Shown piece by piece: positions 53,801 to 63,142 of a DNA stretch of 64,000 nucleotides. Within the stretch, counting starts at the first letter, position 1. Each line of letters opens with the position of its first letter. The translations under genes and the position numbers were made by a program. The notes beneath the pieces were generated by a model. It was not told the DNA's origin, made no database searches, and worked only from the letters and a program-made list of their open reading frames with translations. The DNA lies in the NCBI GenBank assembly GCA_002794785.1, contig NBBA01000016.1, positions 1 through 64,000 on the forward strand, given 5' to 3'. Origin of the DNA: Coniferiporia sulphurascens (taxonomy: Eukaryota > Basidiomycota > Agaricomycetes > Hymenochaetales > Hymenochaetaceae).

Positions 53801-55717
53801 AATTGTGTCAGTTTTGTAAGTATTTTGTAATTGATTTAGATATGGTGTTAAATGTATTGTTGCACCAGTATCAATTATATCCATTGAAGAATAAACGTTG
53901 TTAGCAAATTTTTCTGTTGTTATAGCGTTAATGCTTACGTCTAAATTGTTATCATCCACATCTTCCATTGCACTGTCATGGTTTCCAAGTGCGTCAAGGA
54001 AGTCATTATAGGAATATATTGGGAATTCTCCCATGTCGAAGTCGTCATCGTCGATTTCGGTTATGAAGGCGGTTTCGCCTTGGCCTATTACAGCACTTAA
54101 CTCGATTCGAGAGCTCAATGCGACATTTGTTGCTGCTGCTGCGGTATGTTTAGCCTGGGCCGCACTTGCCCCAGTCATTGTCAGTGCTGCTGATGCACCC
54201 GTTTCCTTCCCTTTTCCTTTGTCATCATTCGCATCCTCTTTTTTCTTCTGAGCTGCCTTCATCCATTCCGTTTTTGGTGCCCAGCAGTCTCGACTAAAGT
54301 GCCCTAGCTTATTACAATTATAGCACTTGATAATGTGTGATTGTTGGTTAGAGGAATATCCCCCTCGTCCTCGTCCTCGCATATATCCGCCACAGCCCCT
54401 ATAGCCGTGACCTTGTGACTGTACTCCATGGCTAAAACTGCGTCCGCAGCCCCTAAAATAGGGGTGAGTCTGCTCATCCTTGGGCAGGTGGTTAGCCGCT
54501 GCTCCTGTCCTCTGATGATTTTTATGCCACCCCTCGAAGGCATTGCATAATGCAGTTAATAAGAATTGAGGGGTTAGTTCAATTTCATCTTTGTCTGGAT
54601 TTGTTTCATTAATCATTTTAATATATAACTCACTCTGTGTGAGCACGTATTGGTATTGTTCGGGTGTTGCCCTTGTAATAGCTGATATATATGTCAACTC
54701 TGAAACTTTTACCCCTTGGGCAATTAGTTCCTCGTATTTGTTGCTGAGGTTATTGAGCGTTCCATCAAAATGGCTGACATGACCTCTGATATCAAAAAGG
54801 GCAGCCTTGTTAAAGCCCTTTGTAATTGTTGTCTGGACATTATATTGTCTGTCAAGCGCTTTGAGTAGTGCTGGAATATCTTTAGAGAAATTAAGATAAT
54901 AAGCCAATATTTTGTTGGGCATAGTGTGCATAATGCTGTTATATAAAGTGCTTGATATACCAGTCTCTCCAGTTCCTGGGGAGTTAGTGAGCAGGTTACT
55001 GTAACCTGCACTCTCGATGGCACTTCGGACTCTGTAATTCCAGAGTTTGTAGTTTCTGTGCCCGTCGAGTTTCTCAATTCCATCGAAGAATTTCTGGAGT
55101 TCCGTGAGTTTAGTTGCCATACTCAGTTCATCTTCCTCAATATCGTTAGCATCTGAGTCTCCAGGATCAGAAGGTTCTGATGGCTCACGTGATGGGTTAT
55201 TTTTGGATTCTTCGGAGTTTTCTTCTTCGTTATCTTCTTTTTTTATATCTTCTTTGTCTTCTTTTTTATCATCTTCTGGCTTAATATAAGGGTTATCAAT
55301 TTTAAATTGTTCTTTTTCTTTTGGATCTGAAATACCCAAATACGTACTGATTCAATATCTGATTTCAGATGATTTTCCTTGATCCGATATTCCTAAATCT
55401 TTGGCGTGATTTGTTAATTCCGTTTTATAGTCAGCTTTTGTTTTTAATTTTTCGTCTTTGGTAGAATTGTCATACCTGTTAATTTGATCTTGGATTTGTT
55501 GTTCTGTTCCATGTATAGGTATTTGTCGTAAATTACATTGAAGTATTAGGTCAACTAACCTTTTGCTATCTTTAGCTTTTTGTATTTTTTCTTTGAGTTC
55601 TTCGATAGTTGATGACTGCATATATACTATTTTTAGTTCGTTAGCGATTATTCGTAGTCCTGATAATTTTTGCAAATGTGTTTGCTCACGAGTGTTAGGT
55701 TTTTGTCCATCAGACAT
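50876..55717 (-). pseudogene. copia-2 gag-pol (1613 codons) with seven nonsense codons and no frameshift
   Basis: The ATG at 55717 to the TGA at 50876-50878 is one frame. Landmarks by codon are: acidic gag linker about 130-200; CCHC knuckle CYNCNKLGHFSRDC about 464-478; protease DTGA about 614; GAG_pre-integrase H..H..CTIC about 742-782; integrase core MDIWGP, with the second Asp lost (SNND where SDNG is usual); RT with HVDD about 1290; RNase H YTDAD about 1460 and CEAELQAL/CDNQAA. Stops lie at 55352-55354, 53036-53038, 52988-52990, 52436-52438, 51623-51625, 51026-51028 and 51011-51013: six TGA at Arg positions and one TAA at a Gln position, all explained by C-to-T. It is inactive. Confidence 0.93.
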
Positions 55718-55775
55718 AGTTTCGTTATTCGAGGATTTATAAATTCGTTAATCGTTTCGTTAGTTGTAGAGTCAA

Positions 55776-55786
55776 GGCTCATAACC
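55776..55786 (-). other. copia-2 primer-binding site
   Basis: GGTTATGAGCC (sense) directly follows the 5' LTR and is complementary to the anticodon stem-loop of initiator tRNA-Met. It is identical to the copia-1 site. Confidence 0.78.
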
Positions 55787-56043
55787 TCTTAAAATCTACG
55801 CACGTTGTGATAGACAATGAGGTGCAGTGGTGAGGTTGAGGCAAAGGTGGGTTATCAGCATAAACCGATGTATTTCATAGTAGAGACCAGCTCTCCTTAT
55901 ATACATCTACCATGAGCTACGTATACTATAACTATCATAGCTCCTATTCGTATGGCGTTATCATTGCATTATCGTTCACTTAGTAAGATGGTTGTTCATA
56001 TGACCACCTTTATATTTAGTTCATTTGTTATATTTATTTAATA
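55787..56043 (-). repeat. copia-2 5' LTR
   Basis: 257 bp, homologous to the LTRs at 1830-2084 and 50612-50868, with the same non-TG/CA ends. It carries TATATA-like sequence near 55898 (plus strand CTTATATACATC) that could be the promoter core. LINE-6 resumes at 56044. Confidence 0.92.
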
Positions 56044-58850
56044 TGGACCCTGCCCTGAGTAAAGGCCAGAGGATCCGTCCATGGGGGGTGCGTGTATGCA
56101 GGGACTTGCTGAACCCGGGGGGCTCGGACCTGCAGAGAAAGGGAGAAAGGTCTGTTAGCTATGTTTTTAAATAATTTTCGGCCAATAGAGTGGGGGGTGC
56201 GCCAGAGGTGTAGGGAATGGATTGTCTTTATATATTCAAAATAGAAAGAGAGAGGGGGAACTGAGCAAAGAAAATTAGTGGACTGGGGGGATGTGCCTTT
56301 AAAGACGCCTAAGATCCACTGGCAGGCCGTATTTTGTATGGCCTGTAGGTGGTTTACCAAGGTTTTTTGGCGGCGGCCGTGGTACCACACTGGTGCCCCC
56401 CATGAAAGGACGGAGCGGACACAGGAGGTGTAAAGGCAGCGGAGGAGGAGGGCTGAGATCCCACGTTGGGTGTTTCCCAAGATACAGAGGGCAGTGAGTG
56501 TGGAGAGCCCCTTGGATCGCATACATTCCACATGGGGTTTGAAGGAGAGGCCCAGGTCCCACCATATCCCCAGCCACCAAAGTGGGATTGAGGGGCAGAT
56601 CAGGGTGTTGGGGTCAACCTGTACCCCGGCCATGTCCCAGCCGTTGTAGCCGGTGCATCGCTGAGGAGGGTGGAAGTGGAGACACTCCATCTTGGTGGCT
56701 TCAATGTTGAGACCAATGGTGCCGAAGAGGGTGTTGAGTTGTTGGTAGGCGCAGGCTAAGGCGCAGCAGTTGGATGCCACTGAGGGACCTACGCAAATGA
56801 GTAAGTGGTCATCAACATATGCCAGAGCGGTGGTGCCGGCTTGGTGAAAGTGCCGGAGGACCACCCCTGCAAATATAGTTGACAGGATGGGGGATACTGG
56901 TGATCCCTGCAGGGTGCCGAAGTCAGGTTTGGGGGCGGTGGGGAGGGTGGTGCCATCGAAAGCAACGGCTACCTGCCTATCCGTCATGAAGGACAGACAC
57001 CAGTCAGCCATGTCTGGTGTGCAACCGAGGTCCAACAGTTGTCAGTGGAGGAGCTGAGGGTGTACCGAGTCAAAGAAGCCCTGTATGTCGACCACAAGGA
57101 CCGAGCAGACCTGGCCCTCTGAGTGGGCACGTTCCGCAATCTGTAGTAGGTGTTGGGCGGCATCATAGACCGAGTGTCCTTGACGTCCCCCATACTGGTT
57201 AGGTGGCAGCCAATCCCTCGTGTTCATGAGGTATTGGAGCCGGTTAGCAATTATCTTTTCGAGAAGTTTCCCTAGGGTCTCCTCGAGGGTAATGGGTCGG
57301 TATGAGCATGGTGAGAAGGGGTCCTTCTTGTTTGGTTTCCTGAGCATTACCACTTTTGCCACTTGCCAGCACTCGGGGTGGTGCCCCGCATGCAGACAAT
57401 CGTTGAAAAGAGTAAGTATCTCATCGGGGTAGGCATCCACCACCCATTTCAGGGGGCAGTAACCTATTCCCAAGAGGCCCGGAGCTGACAAGTTGGATGT
57501 ATCGGCCAGTGCCCCTGTAAGCTCCATAAGGAGAATGGGTGGGGCAGCTGGTTGAGGTGGTGGCCATGGGGTGTTGGCCGCTGTCTGGGGTGGTGGGGGC
57601 ATAAAGAAGGTTTCGCAGAAAAGCTCACCTTTCTCATCATCTGTTTGAGTGAAGGTGCCGTCTTGCCATTTCAGCGATGGGATGGGGGTGGGTCGGTTTC
57701 CTAGGCCGCGCTTGGCCCAGTTCCAGATGTTGGAGGCGTCCGCTTCTGATGCCTGGTCCGCATAGAACTGCCGTTTGGCGGTTCTTATGCCCCTTTTGAA
57801 GGCTCTTCTTGCTGTTGTACACTGGAGGGGGGTGGTGGCCATTGTAATCGCAGATAGTAGTGTCTTGCAGTGGGGTGACCACCATGGGACTTCTGTTTTC
57901 GATGGCTTTGAGAGGTGGGTGAATGGCTGAAGGGCGGCGACCATGGAGTCGATAACTGCCTTGGCTTTGATGTCCAGCATATGGGTGTCATGCCCTGGAA
58001 GGCTGAAGGCTTGTTCGAGGAGAGGGAAGGCGATGTCGGTCCATTCTTCCTTGTCAGCTGGGAGTAGCTGGCGTGTCTTTAAGATGGGAGGGGGGGGCCG
58101 AAATGGCACTGACCAGCATAGGATGGCGTGGTCGGACAGGGGTGAGGGGTCGGAGGTAGCCGAGTCTAAAATAGAGTCGGGGTTGACTGTGGGTGGGGCC
58201 CAGATCATGTCAATGGGGCACCGGTGATGATTGCTGTCAGGCCTTGAGTCAGAGTCAGGAAGGTGGGCAGGTTCCAGGCCATGCCCACAGAAGAAGTCGT
58301 CGAGGGGTTGCACCCCCAAGTCATCTTGCTGTGTGGCTGAGAGTTCGGACCATGTGTGGTGGCGACAGTTAAAGTCGCCTGCCACAAGCAGAGTGGTGGC
58401 TAGCACTGAGGGGAGTGAGAAAAGGAAGGACTCACCTGGGTACTGGGGTAGGGCGTTCGCTCGGTCCGGGGGGTGCATACCGTAATAGTTGCACACCTGG
58501 AGGGTGAGTTGGGATCGTACCTCTACCATCAGTACATCTGTGCTGTAGGATGCGGCTCCAAGGATTGACCATGAGGTGGTGGGGAGGGCTCGGGATACAT
58601 ATGTGACTACTCAAGGGCAGACCTCTGGTGGTAGCACAGGTATGTAGCCCGGGATGGTAGGGACGTTGAGGACCGGGGTGCTGGTTGGGTCGGTGATTGA
58701 TGGCTGCAGGCCTATTTGATACCACGGTGGTTCCTGGATAAGCATTAGGTGCGGGGGGGAGGGGTCAGCTGTAAGGACGGGGATTAGGGAATGTATCGCC
58801 ACTAAAGAGTGGGCGGTGTTCCACTGCATGATAGAGATCGTCTCCATCAT
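56044..58850 (-). pseudogene. LINE-6 ORF2: endonuclease and RT
   Basis: The ATG at 58850 begins MMETISIMQWN. An early TGA (Trp in CPWVV) lies near 58615. Then 495 codons (58529-57042) are open: VAGDFNCRHHTW, PIDMIW, SDHAILCW, VPWWSPHCKTLL, RT KWVVDAYPDEIL, YGGRQGHSVYD and VDIQGFFDSV, ending at the shared TGA after PQLLH (57042-57044). The frame resumes and is open for a further 330 codons (57035-56044): FDGTTLPTAPKPDFGTLQG, YVDD near 56815, WLGIWWDLGL, TPVWYHG-like, up to copia-2. Excluding stops, the frame is intact across the copia insertion. Confidence 0.9.
58847..58850 (-). promoter_or_regulatory. ATGA stop-start junction of LINE-6
   Basis: The sense strand GAAATATGATGGAG overlaps the ORF1 TGA with the ORF2 ATG. 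Confidence 0.78.
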
Positions 58851-59956
58851 ATTTCCTCCATCTGATCGTCGGTAGGGTCGGTGGCGAGGGCCTCTTCGAT
58901 TTGACAGTAACACCTCTTCTTGGGGCATGCCGGCAGGGTGGTGGGGTGGTCGCCTTTGCAGTTGTTGCAGAGGTGGGGGTGGGGACATGTGTCGCCTTCG
59001 GGCACTGCGTCCGTGGCGCAGTGGGCGCAAGATTTGCGGTGATTGCAGGTCAGGTGGGCCCCTGCGCAATCTGCGCAACATGGTTGGGCTCGGCAGCCTT
59101 TGGTTCCATGGCCGAGGCCCTAGCACTGCTCACACTGGGTGAGGGTGGGACAGATGGGTGGGACTGAGAGCCGGAGGGCGGATCCGAACATCCAGACATG
59201 TGGCCTCTTGAGGAGGCGCTCGCAGATGGACCCATCAGGGTCGACAAAGGAGAATACCACTGGGCACCTGTCGAGTGTCGGCAGGTGGTCTTTGGTGGTG
59301 GTGAAGTGGGGGGCGACTATGAAGTCGAGGTTGCGGAGTGCCGGGTTGTGCCGGATTTCAGCCATGAGGGCTTTCTCGGTGATGGTGTGTCCATTCTGGC
59401 TGAACAGGAAGTCCTTGCACAGCACCATGGAGATGCATAATGCGGACCGGGGACGAACTCTGGAGGGGGTCAGGGAGAAGGCAGCTGGGATGTTGATTCC
59501 CACCATAATGCACTCTGTGCACATGTGGGAGGCATAGGCCGTGGAGTGATGATCAATGATCGTTTCCATGGTCGGGTTTGCCGAGGATGGGCGCGCCACA
59601 AACATAGTCACAATGTTCCCCTTTATGTTGTAGGAAGAGGACAAGACCGGGACTTGGTCTGCAGTGGGGAGGGAAGTGAAGAACTCATGGGACGTTTTTG
59701 TCAGGGCCATTGCTGACTTCTGATTTTCGGCCCGTATGCCGACTGTCGGGATGAGGACCAAGGTTGGGTCCTTGGCATACATGGTGGGGGGTGGGGGCAC
59801 CTTCCTCTGGCATTTCTTCTTCTTTTGCACTGGGTTGATGACTGCTCCAGTGACTGGGGCCACTGGGGATGGGTTGGTTGCTGTTGGGGGGGCCGCTGCT
59901 GCGGCGACTTGTGTGTAGGAGGTGGGGGCAGTCTGGGGGGCTGCCTGGGGGGTGGG
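58847..59956 (-). pseudogene. LINE-6 ORF1 C-terminal two-thirds, frameshifted near the knuckles
   Basis: A gag-like protein of subfamily B. AAPQTAPTSYTQVAAAAAPPT leads into a KKKKCQRK basic patch, FFTSLPTADQV, FLFSQNGHTITEKALM and HLPTLDRCPVVFSF (59863-59123 open), ending CEQC then TAG near 59122. The knuckles QPCCADCAGAHLT, CAHCATDA and CNNCKGDHP follow in the region to 58860. The N-terminus is lost at 59957, where the LINE-7 tail begins. Confidence 0.83.
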
Positions 59957-62858
59957 TTTTTATTATTATTATTACTATTCCTGCAGTATTACATAATTAC
60001 AAGCTGCCCCCCCAAAGGGGGGGCCCTAACTACATAACAACGGAGGCACCCATCATTGTGCATCGCACAAAACTGGGCAGGGGCTCTGCTCCCCAAAGGG
60101 TGCCGAAGTGTGGAGAGCCCCTATTTAGTAAGAAAAAGCTCGAGAGGGAGGGATACATATTGCTACAAACAAACCACGCGGGTGAGGGCAGGTTAGGGTA
60201 AGAAGCTTAGAAGTGGAAAGAGAGGGCGAGAGTGCCGGCCGAGACGTATCATGGGGAATTCGAAAGGCAGGCGTTAGTCAGATGGAAAAGGGGGAGCATA
60301 CCCGATAGCTCCAAGAGGGCTGGGTCCGAGTCCCAAGTTTGGGGTCCAAGCATACAGTGCATGTATTCCCTTAGGAGGTCCAAGTCCATATCCTCGTCAG
60401 TGGGGTGGCCGTCAAGGTCCATCGCAGCGAAGGCCAACCGGATGGTGCCAGCAGCGTGGTCAGATAGGCAGTTAAGGTGCCCCATCAGCTTTAGCCAGCG
60501 GCACAAAACCAGGAGGCAGTTTTCGTCAGCCCACTCTGAGTGGTGGACTGGGGGAGGGTCTCGAGGTGGCCACACACGTCATATCCATGGATGAAAGGTA
60601 CTGCAGCCACCTAGAATGTGGGCGGTCAACTGCGCGGGCCATGGGGGTGGTTGTGCCATCTGCAGTGCGAGATAAGGCCATGCCTGCGGTGGTAGGCTGA
60701 GTCAAAACTCAGCCAGTATCCCCCGTAGGGACCGGCGCGGCAGAGGACCTGCGCGACTGCGGATAGCTCATTTCGTGGGTGGTCGACTGAATGCATGAGG
60801 AGCTTTCGAGGTCGGTGTGAGGGTAGGCCGTGGACTGCCAAGTATTTGTCGGCGGTTGAGGCTAGTGGGCAGGCTAGTGAGAGCGTCCATCGTTCCATAA
60901 GAGTTCGGACAGCTGTTTCTTTTAGTGTGGAGGTGGATGGCTTAAGGTCAGATGGAGGGAGTTTGGTTGCCAGCTTAGCTTCCGTGTCAGCCCATTCATT
61001 TCCGGGGATGTCTGAGTGTCCGGGACACCATACAAAATGAACAGTGAGTTGGGGGTACAAGTCTAGCAGAGTCTCCACACCTGCTTTCCAGATGTGAAGG
61101 AGGTGGGTGCCAGGGGCGGTGGCCCAGGTGCGGAAAAGGTGGAGGGCGGTCAGCGAATCGGACAGAAAGAAGATATCTGATGCGATGTGCAATTGTGCTG
61201 GGAGGCGGCATGCTACCCATCCCGGAGCCGTGGCGAGGGAGAATTCCTCGGTGTCCATGGCTGTGGTGCAGGTGGGGGACTCCAGTTGTCGGGACCTGAG
61301 TCGGGTGTGGCCAAGCATGGCACAGATGGCTGAGCCCGACTTATTGTCGATGCGGGAGCCATCGGTGAAGACTTGTATGTGTGTGGTAAGGCCTAGTTGG
61401 CACGTGGCGGTCATGAATGACTTCTGAGTGTTGGCGCTGACTGGGGTGATGGGGTGGTGAAGCAAATGCAGCCCTTTGTAAAGGCCAGGGGGTCCGTCTA
61501 TGGGGGATGCATGTATGCTGGGACCTGTTGAACCCAGGGGGCTTGGACCTGCAAAGAAAGGGAAAAAGGTCTATTAGCTACGTTTTTAAAAAGTTTTCGG
61601 CTGATAGAGTGAGGGGTTCGCCACAGGTGTAGAGAATGGGTTGTCTTTATATATTCGAAATAGAAAGAGAGAGGGGGGACAGAGCAAAGAAAATTTGTGG
61701 AGTAGGGGGAGGCGCCTTTGAAGATGCCTAGGATCCATCTGCAGGCCGTGTTCTGCACAGCCTGTAGGCGGTTTACCAAGGTTTTTTGGCAGCGGCCGTG
61801 GTACCATACAGGTGCCCCCCATGCAAGCATGGAGCGGACGCAAGAGGTGTACAGGCGGCGGAGGAGGAGGGCCGAAATATTGTGTTGTGTGTTGCCTAAA
61901 ATGCGGAGAGCAGCGAGGGTGGAGAGTCCCTTGGAGCACATGCACTTGACATGGGGCTTGAAAGAGAGGCCTGGGTCCCACCATATCCCCAACCGCCAGA
62001 GGGGGATTGAGGGGCGTATCAGTGTGTTGGGGTCGACCTGGACCCTGGCTGTGTCCCAGCCTTCATAGCCAGTTCGTCGCCAGGGGGGGTGGAAGTGGAG
62101 GCATTCCGTCTTGGCAGCTTCGATGTTGAGACCGATGGTGCCAAAGAGGGTGTCTAGTTGTTGGTATGCATGGGCTAGTGTGTGGCAGTTGGATGCCACC
62201 GAGGGACCTACGCAAATAAGTAAGTGGTCATCAATGTATGCCAGGGCGGTGGTGCCGGCTTGGTGAAAGCACCAGAGGACCACCCCCACGAAAATCGTTG
62301 ATAAGATGGGGGAGACGGGTGATCCCTGTGGGGTGCCGAAGTTGGGTTTAGGGGCGGTGGGGAGGGTGGTGCCATCGAAGGAGACAGCGACCTGCCAGTC
62401 CATCATGAAGGATAGGCACCAGTTGGCCATATTGGGGGCACAGCCGAGATCCAACAGTTGTTGGTGGAGTAGGTGGGGGTGTACCGAGTTGAAGAAGCCC
62501 TGAATGTCGACCACTAGGACCGAGCAGATGAGGCCCTCTGAGTGGGCGCACTCCACAATCTGTAAAAGGTGTTGGGCGGCATCATAGACCGAATGGCCTT
62601 GGCACCCCCCATACTGGGTTGGGAGTGGGGGTGGTGGGGGCGGCCGTTCCGTGTCTGGTGGCAGCAGTGGCGCCTGCGGAGGCCCAGTTGGCAGCCATCC
62701 TGGCGACCCGGTCTGGATCGGCGTTGGCCGATGGGATGGGTGGTGGGTTGGTTCAGTTTGTTCGACGGAGAGTGTTCCTGTAGTCACCTGGGTTCGATAT
62801 GGGGGAGTTTTAGCTACCTGCACTAGTCGATGGTGGTGGTTACTGGTCAAGAAGGATG
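59957..62858 (-). mobile_element. LINE-7: F1 LINE with a large internal deletion (ORF1 N-terminus fused to RT)
   Basis: The sense tail (poly-A/TAA repeat) lies at 59957-59980, followed by the 3' UTR, C-terminal domain, RNase H and RT up to QYGGCQGHSVYD (about 62616). It then jumps straight to the first 80 or so codons of ORF1 and the normal 5' end CATCCTTCTTGACCAG at 62858. The ORF1 start codon is ATA where others have ATG. About 3.2 kb (most of ORF1, all of the endonuclease, the RT start) is missing, with AACC-AGTATGG microhomology at the joint. No TSD is evident. Confidence 0.83.
60282..62616 (-). pseudogene. LINE-7 ORF2 remnant: RT palm to C-terminal domain
   Basis: VDIQGFFNSVHPHLLHQQLLDLG (the TGA site reads CAA here), FDGTTLPTAPKPNFGTPQGSPVSPI, YIDD near 62235, WRLGIWWDP, TPVWYHG-like, then an indel near 61475. 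RNase H (VFTDGSRIDNKSG, DTEEFSL, LSDSLTALHLF, GHSDIPGNEWADT) and the C-terminal domain (stop near 60282) follow. No endonuclease is present. Confidence 0.82.
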
Positions 62859-63142
62859 GTGCAGTGGGGAGTCCGTCCAGGTCCATGGCCGCAAAGGCAA
62901 GGCGAATCGCCCCAGCTGTGCGGTTAGACATCTGGTTGAGGTGGCCTGTAAGGCATAGCCAGTGCTGTAAGACCAGAAGGTGGTTTTCGTCCGCCCATTC
63001 GGTATGGTGGACAGGGAGGGGGTCGCTCTTGGGCCAGACATGGCGTATCCAGGGCTGGAAGGTTTCGCATCTGCCAAGGATATGGGAGGTTGACTGTGCT
63101 GGCCAGGGAGGGTGGTTGTGCCACCTGCAGTGAGAGATCAAG
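62859..63142 (-). pseudogene. F2 ORF2 C-terminal fragment (F2-x)
   Basis: A 284-bp minus-strand F2 piece: LISHCRWHNHPPWPAQSTSHILGRCETF, WIRHVWPKSDPLPVHHTEWADENHLLVL, LNQMSNRTAGAIRLAFAAMDLDGLPT. It is cut by the 5' end of LINE-7 on the left and of S2 on the right, so neither native end is visible. Confidence 0.8.

Larger units (their letters stand above)
50612..56043 (-). mobile_element. copia-2: complete Ty1/copia retrotransposon (5432 bp)
   Basis: Two 257-bp LTRs, a PBS, one gag-pol frame in the order gag, protease, integrase, RT, RNase H (which defines copia), and a polypurine tract. The 5-bp flanks are CAGAC (50607-50611) and TGGAC (56044-56048); both can come from CGGAC by one CpG transition each. 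The LTRs differ by about 11 transitions and no indels. The AT-rich composition contrasts with the GC-rich LINEs around it. It is inserted in LINE-6 RNase H. Confidence 0.95.
49090..59956 (-). mobile_element. LINE-6: F1 subfamily B LINE, split by copia-2
   Basis: The sense tail is at about 49090-49118, then the 3' UTR and ORF2 C-terminus/RNase H up to 50611. Copia-2 occupies 50612-56043. RNase H/RT, endonuclease and the ORF1 C-terminal half continue to 59956, where the tail of LINE-7 cuts it. Removing copia-2 with a 5-bp TSD rejoins the ORF2 frame exactly. The 5' end is not found on the right of LINE-7. Confidence 0.87.

Noticed and set aside
59957..62858. A TSD for LINE-7 (GGGGTGGG-like on the left, GTGCAGTGGGGAG on the right)
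   Set aside because: The match is only low-complexity G/T similarity with no aligned run adjacent to both ends.
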